From contig JAJZLX010000729.1 of assembly GCA_021850555.1 (NCBI GenBank), forward strand, positions 1-6,006: a stretch of 6,006 nt of DNA. Direction: 5' to 3'. The position numbers were made by a program, and so were the translations under genes. The notes beneath the pieces were generated by a model, which ran no database searches, was not told where the DNA came from, and was given only the letters and a program-made list of their open reading frames with translations. The DNA is from Pseudomonadota bacterium. GTDB taxonomy: Bacteria; Pseudomonadota; Gammaproteobacteria; Steroidobacterales; Steroidobacteraceae. This document shows, in pieces, positions 1 to 5,868 of this stretch. How positions within the stretch are numbered: the first letter of the stretch is position 1; the number at the start of each line of letters is the position of its first letter.

Positions 1-1
1 C

Positions 2-190
2 CAATACGAGATCATCGGCGAGAAGGTCAGCTATCGCGTGGCGCAGCGCCCGGGCAGCTACGTGATCTTGAAGTACGTCCGCCCGGTGATCAAGCGGCGC
101 GACACACAGGCGATCAGTGCCGCTGCCGCCCCCCTGTGTCAGAGTAGTTGTCGGTGCGCTGGGAGACCGGCGCACCGACAACTACCTTGA
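2..190 (+). pseudogene. tnpC: IS66-family transposase TnpC, internal fragment
   Basis: The reading frame is open from the left edge and encodes a segment beginning QYEIIGEKVSYRVAQ and containing GSYVILKYVRPVIKRRDT. This resembles the region of IS66-family TnpC proteins around and just after the N-terminal zinc-binding part, ahead of the DDE catalytic domain. The similarity ends near codon 44 (about position 130), where the expected continuation into the catalytic domain is replaced by the inverted repeat at 136-193; the frame then runs through the repeat to a TGA at 188-190. The gene therefore starts outside the window and is broken here. It differs clearly from the IS66 copy at 3925-4855, so it comes from a different element. 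Family assignment is from remembered consensus, not an alignment. Confidence 0.68.
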
Positions 191-193
191 CAC
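136..193. repeat. 58-bp inverted repeat, possible collapsed insertion element
   Basis: A perfect 16-bp arm at 144-159 (GTAGTTGTCGGTGCGC) is matched by its reverse complement at 170-185, with a 10-base centre. After a 2-bp mismatch the pairing resumes for six more bases on each side: GTGTCA at 136-141 and TGACAC at 188-193. That makes 24-bp arms with 22 matches. The outer edge coincides with the point where the IS66 similarity stops. The arrangement is what the two terminal repeats of an insertion sequence would look like after loss of the interior, or a very small non-autonomous element. In RNA it would form a strong stem that could act as a terminator or protect transcripts, but no T-run follows. 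I do not recognise the element that donated the ends. Confidence 0.7.
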
Positions 194-297
194 GCACCGC
201 GGGGCATCTCGTCGCCCTGCCCTGCCCCATGCCCTCATCCTGGTGGACGCCTACGCGAGCGTGCGCCGGATCGAGACCCTCGTGACGACCTTGGATA

Positions 298-321
298 CCG
301 GCGCCCCGATCAAGGCGCCGG
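298..321 (-). terminator. hairpin beyond the lysR stop, possible terminator
   Basis: CCGGCGCC at 298-305 and GGCGCCGG at 314-321 form a perfect 8-bp all-GC stem around an 8-base loop. On the minus strand it begins only 6 bases after the lysR stop codon (328-330), the usual place for a transcription terminator. No T-rich tract follows, so it is not a classical intrinsic terminator; it may instead stabilise the 3' end of the message. The surrounding stretch 194-327 shows nothing else I can support. Confidence 0.4.
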
Positions 322-327
322 GCTGCA

Positions 328-1284
328 TCATTCCGCCGGGCCACCCGTAGCGCTCGCCCGGCTTTCCACCGCCGCAACCCCAACCCCGCGCCCCCTGGCG
401 CGGGCGTGCTGGATCAGCATGTCGTAAAGCGCTCCCGCGGCGGGGGAGAGCTGCGCGTTCCTCGGCGCGATGAGTACGAGCGACCTCGCGGCAGCGGGGT
501 CGACAAGCGGCAGCACACGGATCCTGGGATACGCCTCCCTCTGAACGGCCAGCCCCGGAACGATGGCGACACCCACCCCCTCCGCCACCAGGCCCAGGGC
601 CGTAGAGCTGTGCTGCACCTCGTAATAGGTGCGCAGTCGCAGGCGCCCGGCGGTGAGGGCTGGCTCCAACACCGGCCGGTTGGCGCTCAGGCTTCCGGGA
701 AAGATCAGGAGGTGCGGCTCGAGCTGCGCCCAGGACACATTCCTGCGCCCGGCAAGGGGATGATCGTCGCGGCAGATGAGGACGAAGCGGTCGCGCACGA
801 GCGTGACGCTCGCGAGACCGGCATCGTGCGAGCCGGTCACGTTGATGCCGAACTCCGCTTCCCGCCGCAGGACCGCCTCCGCCACGCCGAAGGAGGAGTG
901 GTCGTGGATCGTGATTCTGTTCTCGGGATACGCCACGGAGTACTCCCGGATGACATGCGGCAGATAGCGTGCGCCGATGGATGGAACGCACGCGATCGTG
1001 ACGGAGCCGCGCATCGCCTTGCCCGTCTCGCGGATGTCGGTGAGCGCGGTCTCGAGCTCCGTGAGCAGCCGCTGCGCGCGCGGCAGGAAATCGGCACCCG
1101 TGCGCGTGAGCTCGACGGAGCGAGTCGTGCGCTCGATGAGCTTCATGCCGAGGTACGCCTCCAGGGTCTGCAAGCGCCGGGACAGCGCCGTCTGCGTGAT
1201 GTGCAGACCGTCGGCGGCGCGGCGGAAGTTGCGCTGCGTCGCGATGGCGATAAATGCCTGAACCCCCAGGGTATCGATCTTCAT
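328..1284 (-). CDS. LysR-type transcriptional regulator of the divergent aconitase operon
   Basis: This encodes a 318-residue protein, the normal LysR-family length. The N-terminus shows the family's winged helix-turn-helix at about residues 19-40 (RRAADGLHITQTALSRRLQT), followed by the usual ERTTRSVELTRTGADFL stretch and a linker helix up to about residue 90. The effector-binding domain runs from about residue 92 (GSVTIACVPSIGARYLP) to about 300; the C-terminal tail is alanine- and arginine-rich. I chose the ATG at 1284, which starts MKIDTLGVQAFIAIA as family members do; an ATG 32 codons upstream gives a non-homologous extension running into the neighbouring promoter. No clear ribosome binding site precedes the start, because the operator dyad lies directly over it. 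Divergence from the aconitase gene, 98 bp apart, suggests it controls that operon in response to a tricarboxylate-like compound. The ligand is inferred, not visible. Confidence 0.93.
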   Translation of the reverse strand: MKIDTLGVQAFIAIATQRNFRRAADGLHITQTALSRRLQTLEAYLGMKLIERTTRSVELTRTGADFLPRAQRLLTELETALTDIRETGKAMRGSVTIACVPSIGARYLPHVIREYSVAYPENRITIHDHSSFGVAEAVLRREAEFGINVTGSHDAGLASVTLVRDRFVLICRDDHPLAGRRNVSWAQLEPHLLIFPGSLSANRPVLEPALTAGRLRLRTYYEVQHSSTALGLVAEGVGVAIVPGLAVQREAYPRIRVLPLVDPAAARSLVLIAPRNAQLSPAAGALYDMLIQHARARGRGVGVAAVESRASATGGPAE

Positions 1285-1305
1285 TGATGTATAGGATACA
1301 TCAAT
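1283..1305. promoter_or_regulatory. LysR-type operator dyad (T-N11-A box)
   Basis: ATTGATGTAT at 1283-1292 and ATACATCAAT at 1296-1305 are perfect reverse complements separated by AGG. The inner part, from T1288 to A1300, is exactly a T-N11-A LysR box with internal dyad symmetry (TGTAT...ATACA). It lies in the 98-bp gap between the divergent lysR and aconitase genes, its left edge overlapping the lysR start codon (1282-1284). LysR-type regulators normally bind such a site to repress their own gene and, with ligand, to activate the divergent promoter. Binding right over the start codon would favour strong autorepression. The AT-rich stretch GAATAAAT at about 1311-1318 could hold the -10 element for the rightward promoter, but I cannot place promoter boxes with confidence. 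Confidence 0.78.
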
Positions 1306-1369
1306 CGGCTGAATAAATGCATTACGTGTCGCACTCTGTCCAGGCGCAAACTTCGCCCGCAATTCAACT

Positions 1370-1375
1370 GAGGTG
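1370..1375 (+). promoter_or_regulatory. ribosome binding site of the aconitase gene
   Basis: GAGGTG lies 7 bases before the ATG at 1383 and is a good Shine-Dalgarno match. It decides the start codon: the ATG at 1317 in the same frame has no comparable site and adds 22 residues without family resemblance. Confidence 0.75.
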
Positions 1376-1382
1376 GGCACGC

Positions 1383-3704
1383 ATGACGAGCATCGAATCG
1401 ACCCCGGAGATGGCAGCCGGAATCTACCGCGCGATGGAGCAGCGGCTCCAGATCGTGCGCCGCCGCCTGCGCCGCCCGCTCACCCTCGCGGAGAAGGTGC
1501 TGCTCGGGCATCTCGACGAACCCGAGCGGCAGGACCTCGTCCCGGGCAAGAGCTACCTCTTGCTGCGCCCGGACCGGATCGTCTTCCAGGACCTCCTCGG
1601 GCAGACCGGGATCCTGCAGTTCATGCAGAGCCGGCGCGAGCGTGTTGCCGTCCCGACGAGCATCCATTGCGACCACCTCATCCAGGCGCACCGCGCCGCG
1701 CGCGAGGACCTCGCGGAGTCGCTCGGCGAGAACGCGGAGGTCTACGAGTTCCTGCGCCGCGCCGCGGCCAAATACCACGCCGGCTTCTGGGGCCCCGGCG
1801 CCGGGATCATGCATCAGGTGGTGCTGGAGAACTACGCGTTTCCCGGAGAGCTGATCATCGGCACCGACTCCCACACCCCGAATGCGGGCGGACTCGGCGC
1901 CTGTGCCGTAGGCGTAGGCGGCGCGGACGCCGTGGAGGTCGCAGCGGGCCTGCCTTGGGAGCTGCTCTACCCCAGGCGCATCGCCGTCCACCTAACCGGA
2001 CAACTCAACGGCTGGACGGCTCCCAAGGATATCATCCTGACAGTCGCCGGCATGTTGACGGTCTCCGGTGCCACGAACGCGATCGTCGAATACATCGGTC
2101 CAGGCGCGCGAACTCTCAGTGCGACCGGCAAGGCCACGATCGCCAACATGGGCGCCGAAATCGGCGCAACGACCTCAATGTTCCCCGCCGACGAGCACAT
2201 GGCCACGTACCTGCGAGCGACCCATCGCGGCGACCTGGCGCCCTTCATCGAGCAATTCCGACACCTCCTTGAGCCCGACGCCGAAGTCGAGGCCGAACCC
2301 GACGCGCACTATGATCGCGTGCTGCGGGTGAATCTTTCGACGCTGGAGCCGCACATCGCCGGCCCCTCCTCGCCCGATCGCGTGCGTCCCCTCTCGCAGC
2401 TCGCCGCCGAGGTCGCCGATCCCGCCTCGGGACTCCCACGCGACATCTCCGTGGCCCTGATCGGCAGCTGCACCAACTCCTCCTACGAAGACATGAGCCG
2501 CGCGGCCGACGTGGCGGAGCAGGCGCGCGCCCACGGCGTGAAAGCCGCCGTTCCCTACCTGGTCACGCCGGGCTCCGAGCAGGTCCGCTCGACGATCGAG
2601 CGGGACGGTCAGTTGCGATCCCTGCGCGATGCCGGCGCCCAAGTGCTCGCCAACGCCTGCGGGCCCTGCGTGGGCCAGTGGCGCAGGACCGACATGTCCG
2701 AAGACACCCCCAACGTCATCGTCACCTCGTATAACCGCAACTTCGCCGGCCGCAACGACGGCTGGCGCTCCACGATGAACTTCCTCGCCAGTCCGGAAAT
2801 CGTCACCGCGCTCGCAATCGCGGGCCGACTGGATTTTGATCCGGCGCGGGATTCGCTTACCGGCCGCGACGGCGCCGCGTTCCGGCTGCAGCCGCCGAAG
2901 CCCGCTGCCGAAGTGCCAGCCCGCGACTTCGAGAGCCGGCGGGAGCACTACCTCCCGCCCCCGCCCGATGGCCGGTGCATCGACCTCGCGGTCGATCCTG
3001 CCAGCGAGCGCCTGCAGCTCATCAAGCCCTGGGCTGGCTGGGACGGACAGGATTTCCTCGACATGCCGGTCCTGATCAAGACCCGCGGCAAGACGACGAC
3101 CGACCACATCTCCCCCACCGGCAAGTGGCTGCGCTACCGCGGTCACCTCGAGCGCTTCAGCGAGAACCTACTCATGGGAGCCACCAACGCTGCCACCGGC
3201 GAGGTCGGCAGGACCGGCAACGTCATCACCGGCGCCTCCGGCCAGCCGATCGCCGCCGTCGCCCGCGACTATCGGGCGCGCGGGCTTCGCTGGGTGATCG
3301 TCGGCGACGCCAACTACGGCGAAGGCAGCAGCCGCGAGCACGCCGCCCTCTCCCCCCGCCTCCTCGGCGGCGCAGCGGTGATCGCGCGCAGCTTTGCGCG
3401 CATTCATGAGTCGAACCTCAAGAAGCAAGGCCTCCTCGCGCTGACATTCACCGACCCTGTCGACTACGAACGGATCCGCGCTGGCGACCGGCTGAGCCTC
3501 CACGGGCTGCGGGAGCTTGCCGCCGGCAAGCCGGTGCGCTGCCGACTGGTACACTCGGACGGCACCGAGGAGTTCCTCGACTTGACGCACTCCTACAACG
3601 AGCGGCAGCTCGCGTGGTTTCGGGCAGGCTCCGCGCTCAACACACTGGCCGCCGCGCCCCATGCTCCGGCCGGGAGCGATCGCCCCCGGGCGGCGCAGCC
3701 CTGA
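1383..3704 (+). CDS. aconitate hydratase, mitochondrial-type (aconitase-family dehydratase)
   Basis: The 773-residue protein matches the mitochondrial-type aconitase subfamily almost end to end, rather than the longer bacterial AcnA/AcnD or the rearranged AcnB. It interconverts citrate, cis-aconitate and isocitrate in the cytoplasm using a [4Fe-4S] cluster. Cluster ligands are Cys363 (GSCTNSSYED), Cys426 and Cys429 (NACGPCVGQW), with the same 63- and 3-residue spacing as in mitochondrial aconitase. Other active-site residues are present: Asp97-His98 (IHCDHL), Asp162-Ser163-His164 (GTDSHTP), Arg452 and Arg457 (YNRNFAGRND), and Ser649-Arg651 (GEGSSREHA). The mobile swivel domain is complete and ends near WFRAGSALN; a 20-residue alanine/proline-rich tail follows. 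The stop overlaps the next start (TGATG), so the isomerase gene is translationally coupled. The pairing with a PrpF-like gene and a dedicated LysR regulator suggests a catabolic role, perhaps on aconitate or a methylated analogue, rather than the housekeeping citric acid cycle. Substrate is inferred. Confidence 0.95.
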   Translation: MTSIESTPEMAAGIYRAMEQRLQIVRRRLRRPLTLAEKVLLGHLDEPERQDLVPGKSYLLLRPDRIVFQDLLGQTGILQFMQSRRERVAVPTSIHCDHLIQAHRAAREDLAESLGENAEVYEFLRRAAAKYHAGFWGPGAGIMHQVVLENYAFPGELIIGTDSHTPNAGGLGACAVGVGGADAVEVAAGLPWELLYPRRIAVHLTGQLNGWTAPKDIILTVAGMLTVSGATNAIVEYIGPGARTLSATGKATIANMGAEIGATTSMFPADEHMATYLRATHRGDLAPFIEQFRHLLEPDAEVEAEPDAHYDRVLRVNLSTLEPHIAGPSSPDRVRPLSQLAAEVADPASGLPRDISVALIGSCTNSSYEDMSRAADVAEQARAHGVKAAVPYLVTPGSEQVRSTIERDGQLRSLRDAGAQVLANACGPCVGQWRRTDMSEDTPNVIVTSYNRNFAGRNDGWRSTMNFLASPEIVTALAIAGRLDFDPARDSLTGRDGAAFRLQPPKPAAEVPARDFESRREHYLPPPPDGRCIDLAVDPASERLQLIKPWAGWDGQDFLDMPVLIKTRGKTTTDHISPTGKWLRYRGHLERFSENLLMGATNAATGEVGRTGNVITGASGQPIAAVARDYRARGLRWVIVGDANYGEGSSREHAALSPRLLGGAAVIARSFARIHESNLKKQGLLALTFTDPVDYERIRAGDRLSLHGLRELAAGKPVRCRLVHSDGTEEFLDLTHSYNERQLAWFRAGSALNTLAAAPHAPAGSDRPRAAQP

Positions 3705-3934
3705 TGGCCGCGCTGCGCATTCCCGCCGTCTACATGCGCGGTGGCACCAGCAAGGGCGTCTTCTGCCTGGCCGGCGACCTGCCCGCCGACCAGGCGCTGC
3801 GCGGGGGGATCCTGCTGCGCACCATCGGGAGCCCCGATCCCTACGACAAGCACACCGACGGCATGGGCGGCGGCACCTCGAGCACGAGCAAGGTCGTCAT
3901 CGTCTCGAGATCGTCACGACCCGAGTCGGTATAA
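3704..3934 (+). pseudogene. prpF: PrpF-family isomerase, truncated by an IS66 remnant
   Basis: The gene begins with ATG at 3704, sharing one base with the aconitase stop. The 76-residue product opens with the PrpF signature RIPAVYMRGGTSKGVF, followed by GSPDPYDKHTDGMGGGT and SSTSKVVIVS, all hallmarks of this diaminopimelate-epimerase-fold family (2-methylaconitate isomerase PrpF, oxalomesaconate tautomerase, methylitaconate isomerase). Family members are about 390 residues; only the first 70 or so are here. Near 3925 the sequence changes to IS66 transposase DNA running the other way, and a TAA at 3932-3934 ends the frame. Lys63 in SSTSK may be the catalytic lysine of the family, but the second half of the active site, including the catalytic cysteine region, is gone. 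The product should be inactive. The exact family substrate cannot be told from this fragment. Confidence 0.88.
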
Positions 3935-4649
3935 ACATGACCCGAATCGAGCGCCCTGGCTGTTATCCGCCGGTGGAGGTCCTCGAGGAGCTCCGCGCAC
4001 TGAACCAACGACTCGGACATCAGGGTGTGGAAGAGCTCTATTCCGAGGCGAGCCAGCCGCCCGGCGATGCGGTAGAGCGGCAAGCCGCGGAGAACTTGCT
4101 CACGATCAGGTAAGCGAGAAGACTCGCGGAAGCCATGCTCTTGGCGACCGGCGCCAGTACGGGCAGCTGCGCTCGCACCACCGCCCCATGGCAATGGCCA
4201 CAGGAATACTTCTGGTGCCGCGTCTCGTGCACCTCGAGCCGGGCGGGGACGTAATGCAGCTGCTCCGAGGACTCGTGCCCGAACGGGCTCATCCGTTCTC
4301 CGCAGCAGGGGCAGGTCTTCTGCTCTTCCGGCACGTCGATCTGCTCGAGCACGCGCGGCAGGTTCTTCAGCACCCGCACCGCGCGCCGGCGTTTGGCAGG
4401 GTCGTCGGCCGAGGCCGATCGGCTTACCTCAGCCTCGCGCTCAGGGGGGCCCGGGACCTCGATCACGAGGCTGCCGTCGGCAAAGAGGCCGAACTGATTG
4501 ATGTCGACACTCTCGCTCTTCGGCCCAAACCGCCACTTCAAGAGCCGATGCAGGTTCGCCTTCAAGGACTCGATCAACTGCTGCTGCTGCTCACGCAGCA
4601 TCAGGTGCAGCGTCGCGATGTCGGTCGGATAGGTGGAGGTCTGATCCAC
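3925..4649 (-). pseudogene. tnpC: IS66 transposase TnpC, frameshifted and 3'-truncated
   Basis: Translation starts at a GTG (4649): MDQTSTYPTDIATLHLML. There follow a glutamine/leucine-rich helical region, the conserved WRFGPKSE motif at about residues 39-46, and a zinc-binding segment with cysteines 113/116 (TCPCCGE) and 150/153 (SCGHC). The first frame reads to LLAYLIVSKFS and then goes astray, ending at 4038. The family sequence resumes in another frame as GLPLYRIAGRLARLGIEL, so one base has been lost, between 4087 and 4088 (restoring one base gives KFS-x-GLPLYR). Similarity continues to DSGHVYTD at about 3925 and then stops, before any of the catalytic domain beyond its first acidic motif. 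IS66 TnpC is normally about 500 residues; roughly half remains. No clear ribosome binding site precedes the GTG. Confidence 0.88.
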
Positions 4650-4708
4650 GGCGGCATTGTATCAAACACACTGAGGAGGGAAAGTGCGCGACGCGACTAT
4701 TTGTTTGA

Positions 4709-4855
4709 TCACGGGGGCGGCGCGTACAACACAAACGGCGGCAATCGCCGGATACGCGTGCAGCCCGCGCCGTCGAGCAAGAGCACGAGCTCGTGCTCGG
4801 TCAGCTCGATCGCTGCGGCATCTGGGCTCGGCCACTTGTACTTGCCGCGCTCTAA
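4709..4855 (-). pseudogene. tnpB: IS66 accessory protein TnpB, C-terminal fragment
   Basis: On the minus strand the 48 codons up to a TGA at 4709-4711 read LERGKYKWPSPDAAAIELTE and then HELVLLLDGAGCTRIRR, ending FVLYAPPP. This is the conserved C-terminus of the small IS66 protein TnpB, including the characteristic LERG-(K/R)-(F/Y)-x-WP motif. It lies 59 bp upstream of tnpC, as expected in an IS66 operon. The fragment is too short for most gene callers. The N-terminal two thirds are missing because the frame is interrupted at about 4855 by an IS5-like end; the upstream part does not reappear on the far side of that element in this window. Confidence 0.84.
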
Positions 4856-5760
4856 CATGCTGATGAAAAACCCGGTGACCGAGGCGTCTGATTCCCTGTG
4901 AGCGCTCTTCGAGCAACTCTATCGAGTCCGATTTCGGTCGTTCCAGACTCACTATCGCTGCTGTGACAGGCTCCGTGGGCCGGTGGAGTGGACATTTCGA
5001 TCACCGTGGCGCTCAAGCTGGCATCCGAACTATGTGAACCCTGGTGCCAGAAGATTGCGCATGCGCACCAGGTTGTAGCCGGTGAAGGTCAGCAGCGCCA
5101 CGAACTCGATCTTCCTTCGACCGCGCACCTTCGGGCGCCGCAGAAGTCCGATGTCCTTCGCCCAGCCAAAGGACTCCTCGATGCGCTTGCGTGCCCTGAT
5201 GCTCAGGGCGTATCCGGCGTGGCGGGTCGTGCACTCATCGGTGGCCGAGCCGCGGCGTCGCTCGGTGTTCTGCGCCACATGAGGGCTGACGTTCAGCTCA
5301 CGGGTTTGCCGGACGAACTCGCGCGTGTCATAGCGCTTATCCGCTGCGAGCGTGCAGCGCCTTGGGGCGGACAGCGCGCTGAGCATGTCAATCGCGGCGC
5401 TGCGCTCGGCGGTAACGCTGGCCTGGGTGACCTGCGCGGCAACGATCAGGTCATGGCGGTTCTCGCTCACCGCATGCCCGAGGTACGCCAGCGTCGCGGT
5501 CGCGCCGGCACTCTTCCTGTACAATTTGGCCTCAGGGTCAGTCGTGGACGCATGCGTTTCGTTCGTGCGCTGCTCGCCGCGAAAATCGCGCGCGCTACTG
5601 CGGCCACCGTCTCCGCCAGAGCCGTCCTTGGGACGGAGCTCTTGTGCGGCGCCCATGCCGCGATCATCGTGCCGTCGACGCTGAAATGCTCATCGCTCAG
5701 AAGACCGGCCATCCGAGCCTGCTCGACGAGCGCCTCGCCAGCCCATTCCAGCCTGGCCGG
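4856..5760 (-). mobile_element. IS5-family element, 5'-truncated, nested in the IS66 tnpB
   Basis: The left end begins CATGCTGATGAAAAACCC at 4856, resembling the terminal repeats of IS5-type elements (often of the form GGCTGnTGAAAAA read inward). It is bordered at 4852-4855 by CTAA, which fits the YTAR target preference of the IS5 group and falls in the Leu-Glu codons of the tnpB LERG motif. The transposase gene lies on the minus strand with its 3' end at 5030, leaving about 170 bp of non-coding 3' sequence (4856-5029) in which I see nothing else. The other end is not found: similarity fades near 5760, the transposase N-terminus is missing, and no matching inverted repeat is visible up to 5868. 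The insertion is younger than the IS66 element it entered. Confidence 0.72.
5030..5760 (-). pseudogene. IS5-family transposase, N-terminally truncated and frameshifted
   Basis: Two minus-strand frames together give the C-terminal two thirds of an IS5-type DDE transposase. The upstream frame (about 5760-5640) reads WAGEALVEQARMAGLLSDEH and continues FSVDGTMIAAWAPHKS, carrying the first catalytic aspartate (VDGT). The downstream frame (about 5639-5030) continues RPKDGSGGDGG, RDFRGEQRTNETHASTTDPE and KLYRK, then has the second aspartate (AADKRYDT) and the glutamate motif (RKRIEESFGWAK), ending near NLVRMRNLLAPGFT. Adding one base between 5637 and 5638 would restore the family sequence HKSFRPKDG, so a single-base loss explains the shift. 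About 110-120 N-terminal residues, including the DNA-binding part, are absent. All three catalytic acids survive but in two frames, so no functional protein is expected. Confidence 0.88.
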
Positions 5761-5778
5761 GACCCCTGTACCGTCACG

Positions 5779-5797
5779 CCGTCCCCTGCAAGGACGG
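5779..5797 (-). terminator. hairpin downstream of the PEP-CTERM gene, possible terminator
   Basis: CCGTCC at 5779-5784 and GGACGG at 5792-5797 form a 6-bp GC stem around a 7-base loop. On the minus strand it lies about 70 bases beyond the stop of the PEP-CTERM gene. No T-run follows, so it is weak evidence for an intrinsic terminator. The rest of 5761-5868 shows no gene I can support. Confidence 0.25.
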
Positions 5798-5868
5798 GGA
5801 TACCGGCGTGCTTACAGTCCTTCGGCAACCGATGTCACGCCTGGCAGGGCCGTCACCGGAATCTGACC

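Larger units (their letters stand above)
3925..4855 (-). mobile_element. IS66-family element, remnant cut at both ends
   Basis: This block contains the end of tnpB and the first half of tnpC in the order and orientation normal for IS66 elements. On the left it stops inside tnpC, at the codons for GHVYTD just where the DDE catalytic domain begins, and is joined directly to prpF. On the right it stops inside tnpB at an IS5-like end. No terminal inverted repeat, no tnpA and no 8-bp target duplication are visible, so the piece reached its place by deletion or rearrangement after an original insertion, or carries a later deletion. It is not mobile by itself. Confidence 0.85.

Noticed and set aside
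136..193. The inverted repeat as part of a CRISPR array or an integron attC site.
   Set aside because: It is a single copy with no spaced repeats nearby, and the conserved attC core sequences and an integrase are not visible.
406..1287. A 293-codon open frame on the plus strand.
   Set aside because: It lies antisense to the lysR gene and shows no family features; the LysR helix-turn-helix and effector domain are unmistakable on the minus strand.
1317..1382. An upstream ATG at 1317 as the aconitase start.
   Set aside because: It would add 22 residues without family resemblance, whereas the ATG at 1383 has a GAGGTG ribosome binding site 7 bases away and begins the expected N-terminus.
2175..3146. 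A 323-codon minus-strand open frame inside the aconitase gene.
   Set aside because: The aconitase frame is conserved throughout this stretch with all cluster ligands, so the opposite frame is a GC-driven shadow.
1383..3704. Assignment of the dehydratase as AcnD, the methylcitrate-cycle enzyme that usually accompanies PrpF.
   Set aside because: AcnD belongs to the longer AcnA-like subfamily (over 850 residues); this 773-residue protein follows the mitochondrial-type sequence and spacing throughout.
3741..4901. A 386-codon open frame on the plus strand.
   Set aside because: It runs antisense across the prpF junction, tnpC and tnpB, and its translation resembles no protein family; high GC keeps it open by chance.
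4662..4952. A 96-codon minus-strand frame overlapping the tnpB region.
   Set aside because: The neighbouring frame carries the real TnpB C-terminus; this frame only crosses the IS5/IS66 boundary without family similarity.
4988..5866. A 292-codon open frame on the plus strand.
   Set aside because: It is the antisense shadow of the IS5-family transposase, whose catalytic motifs are clear on the other strand.
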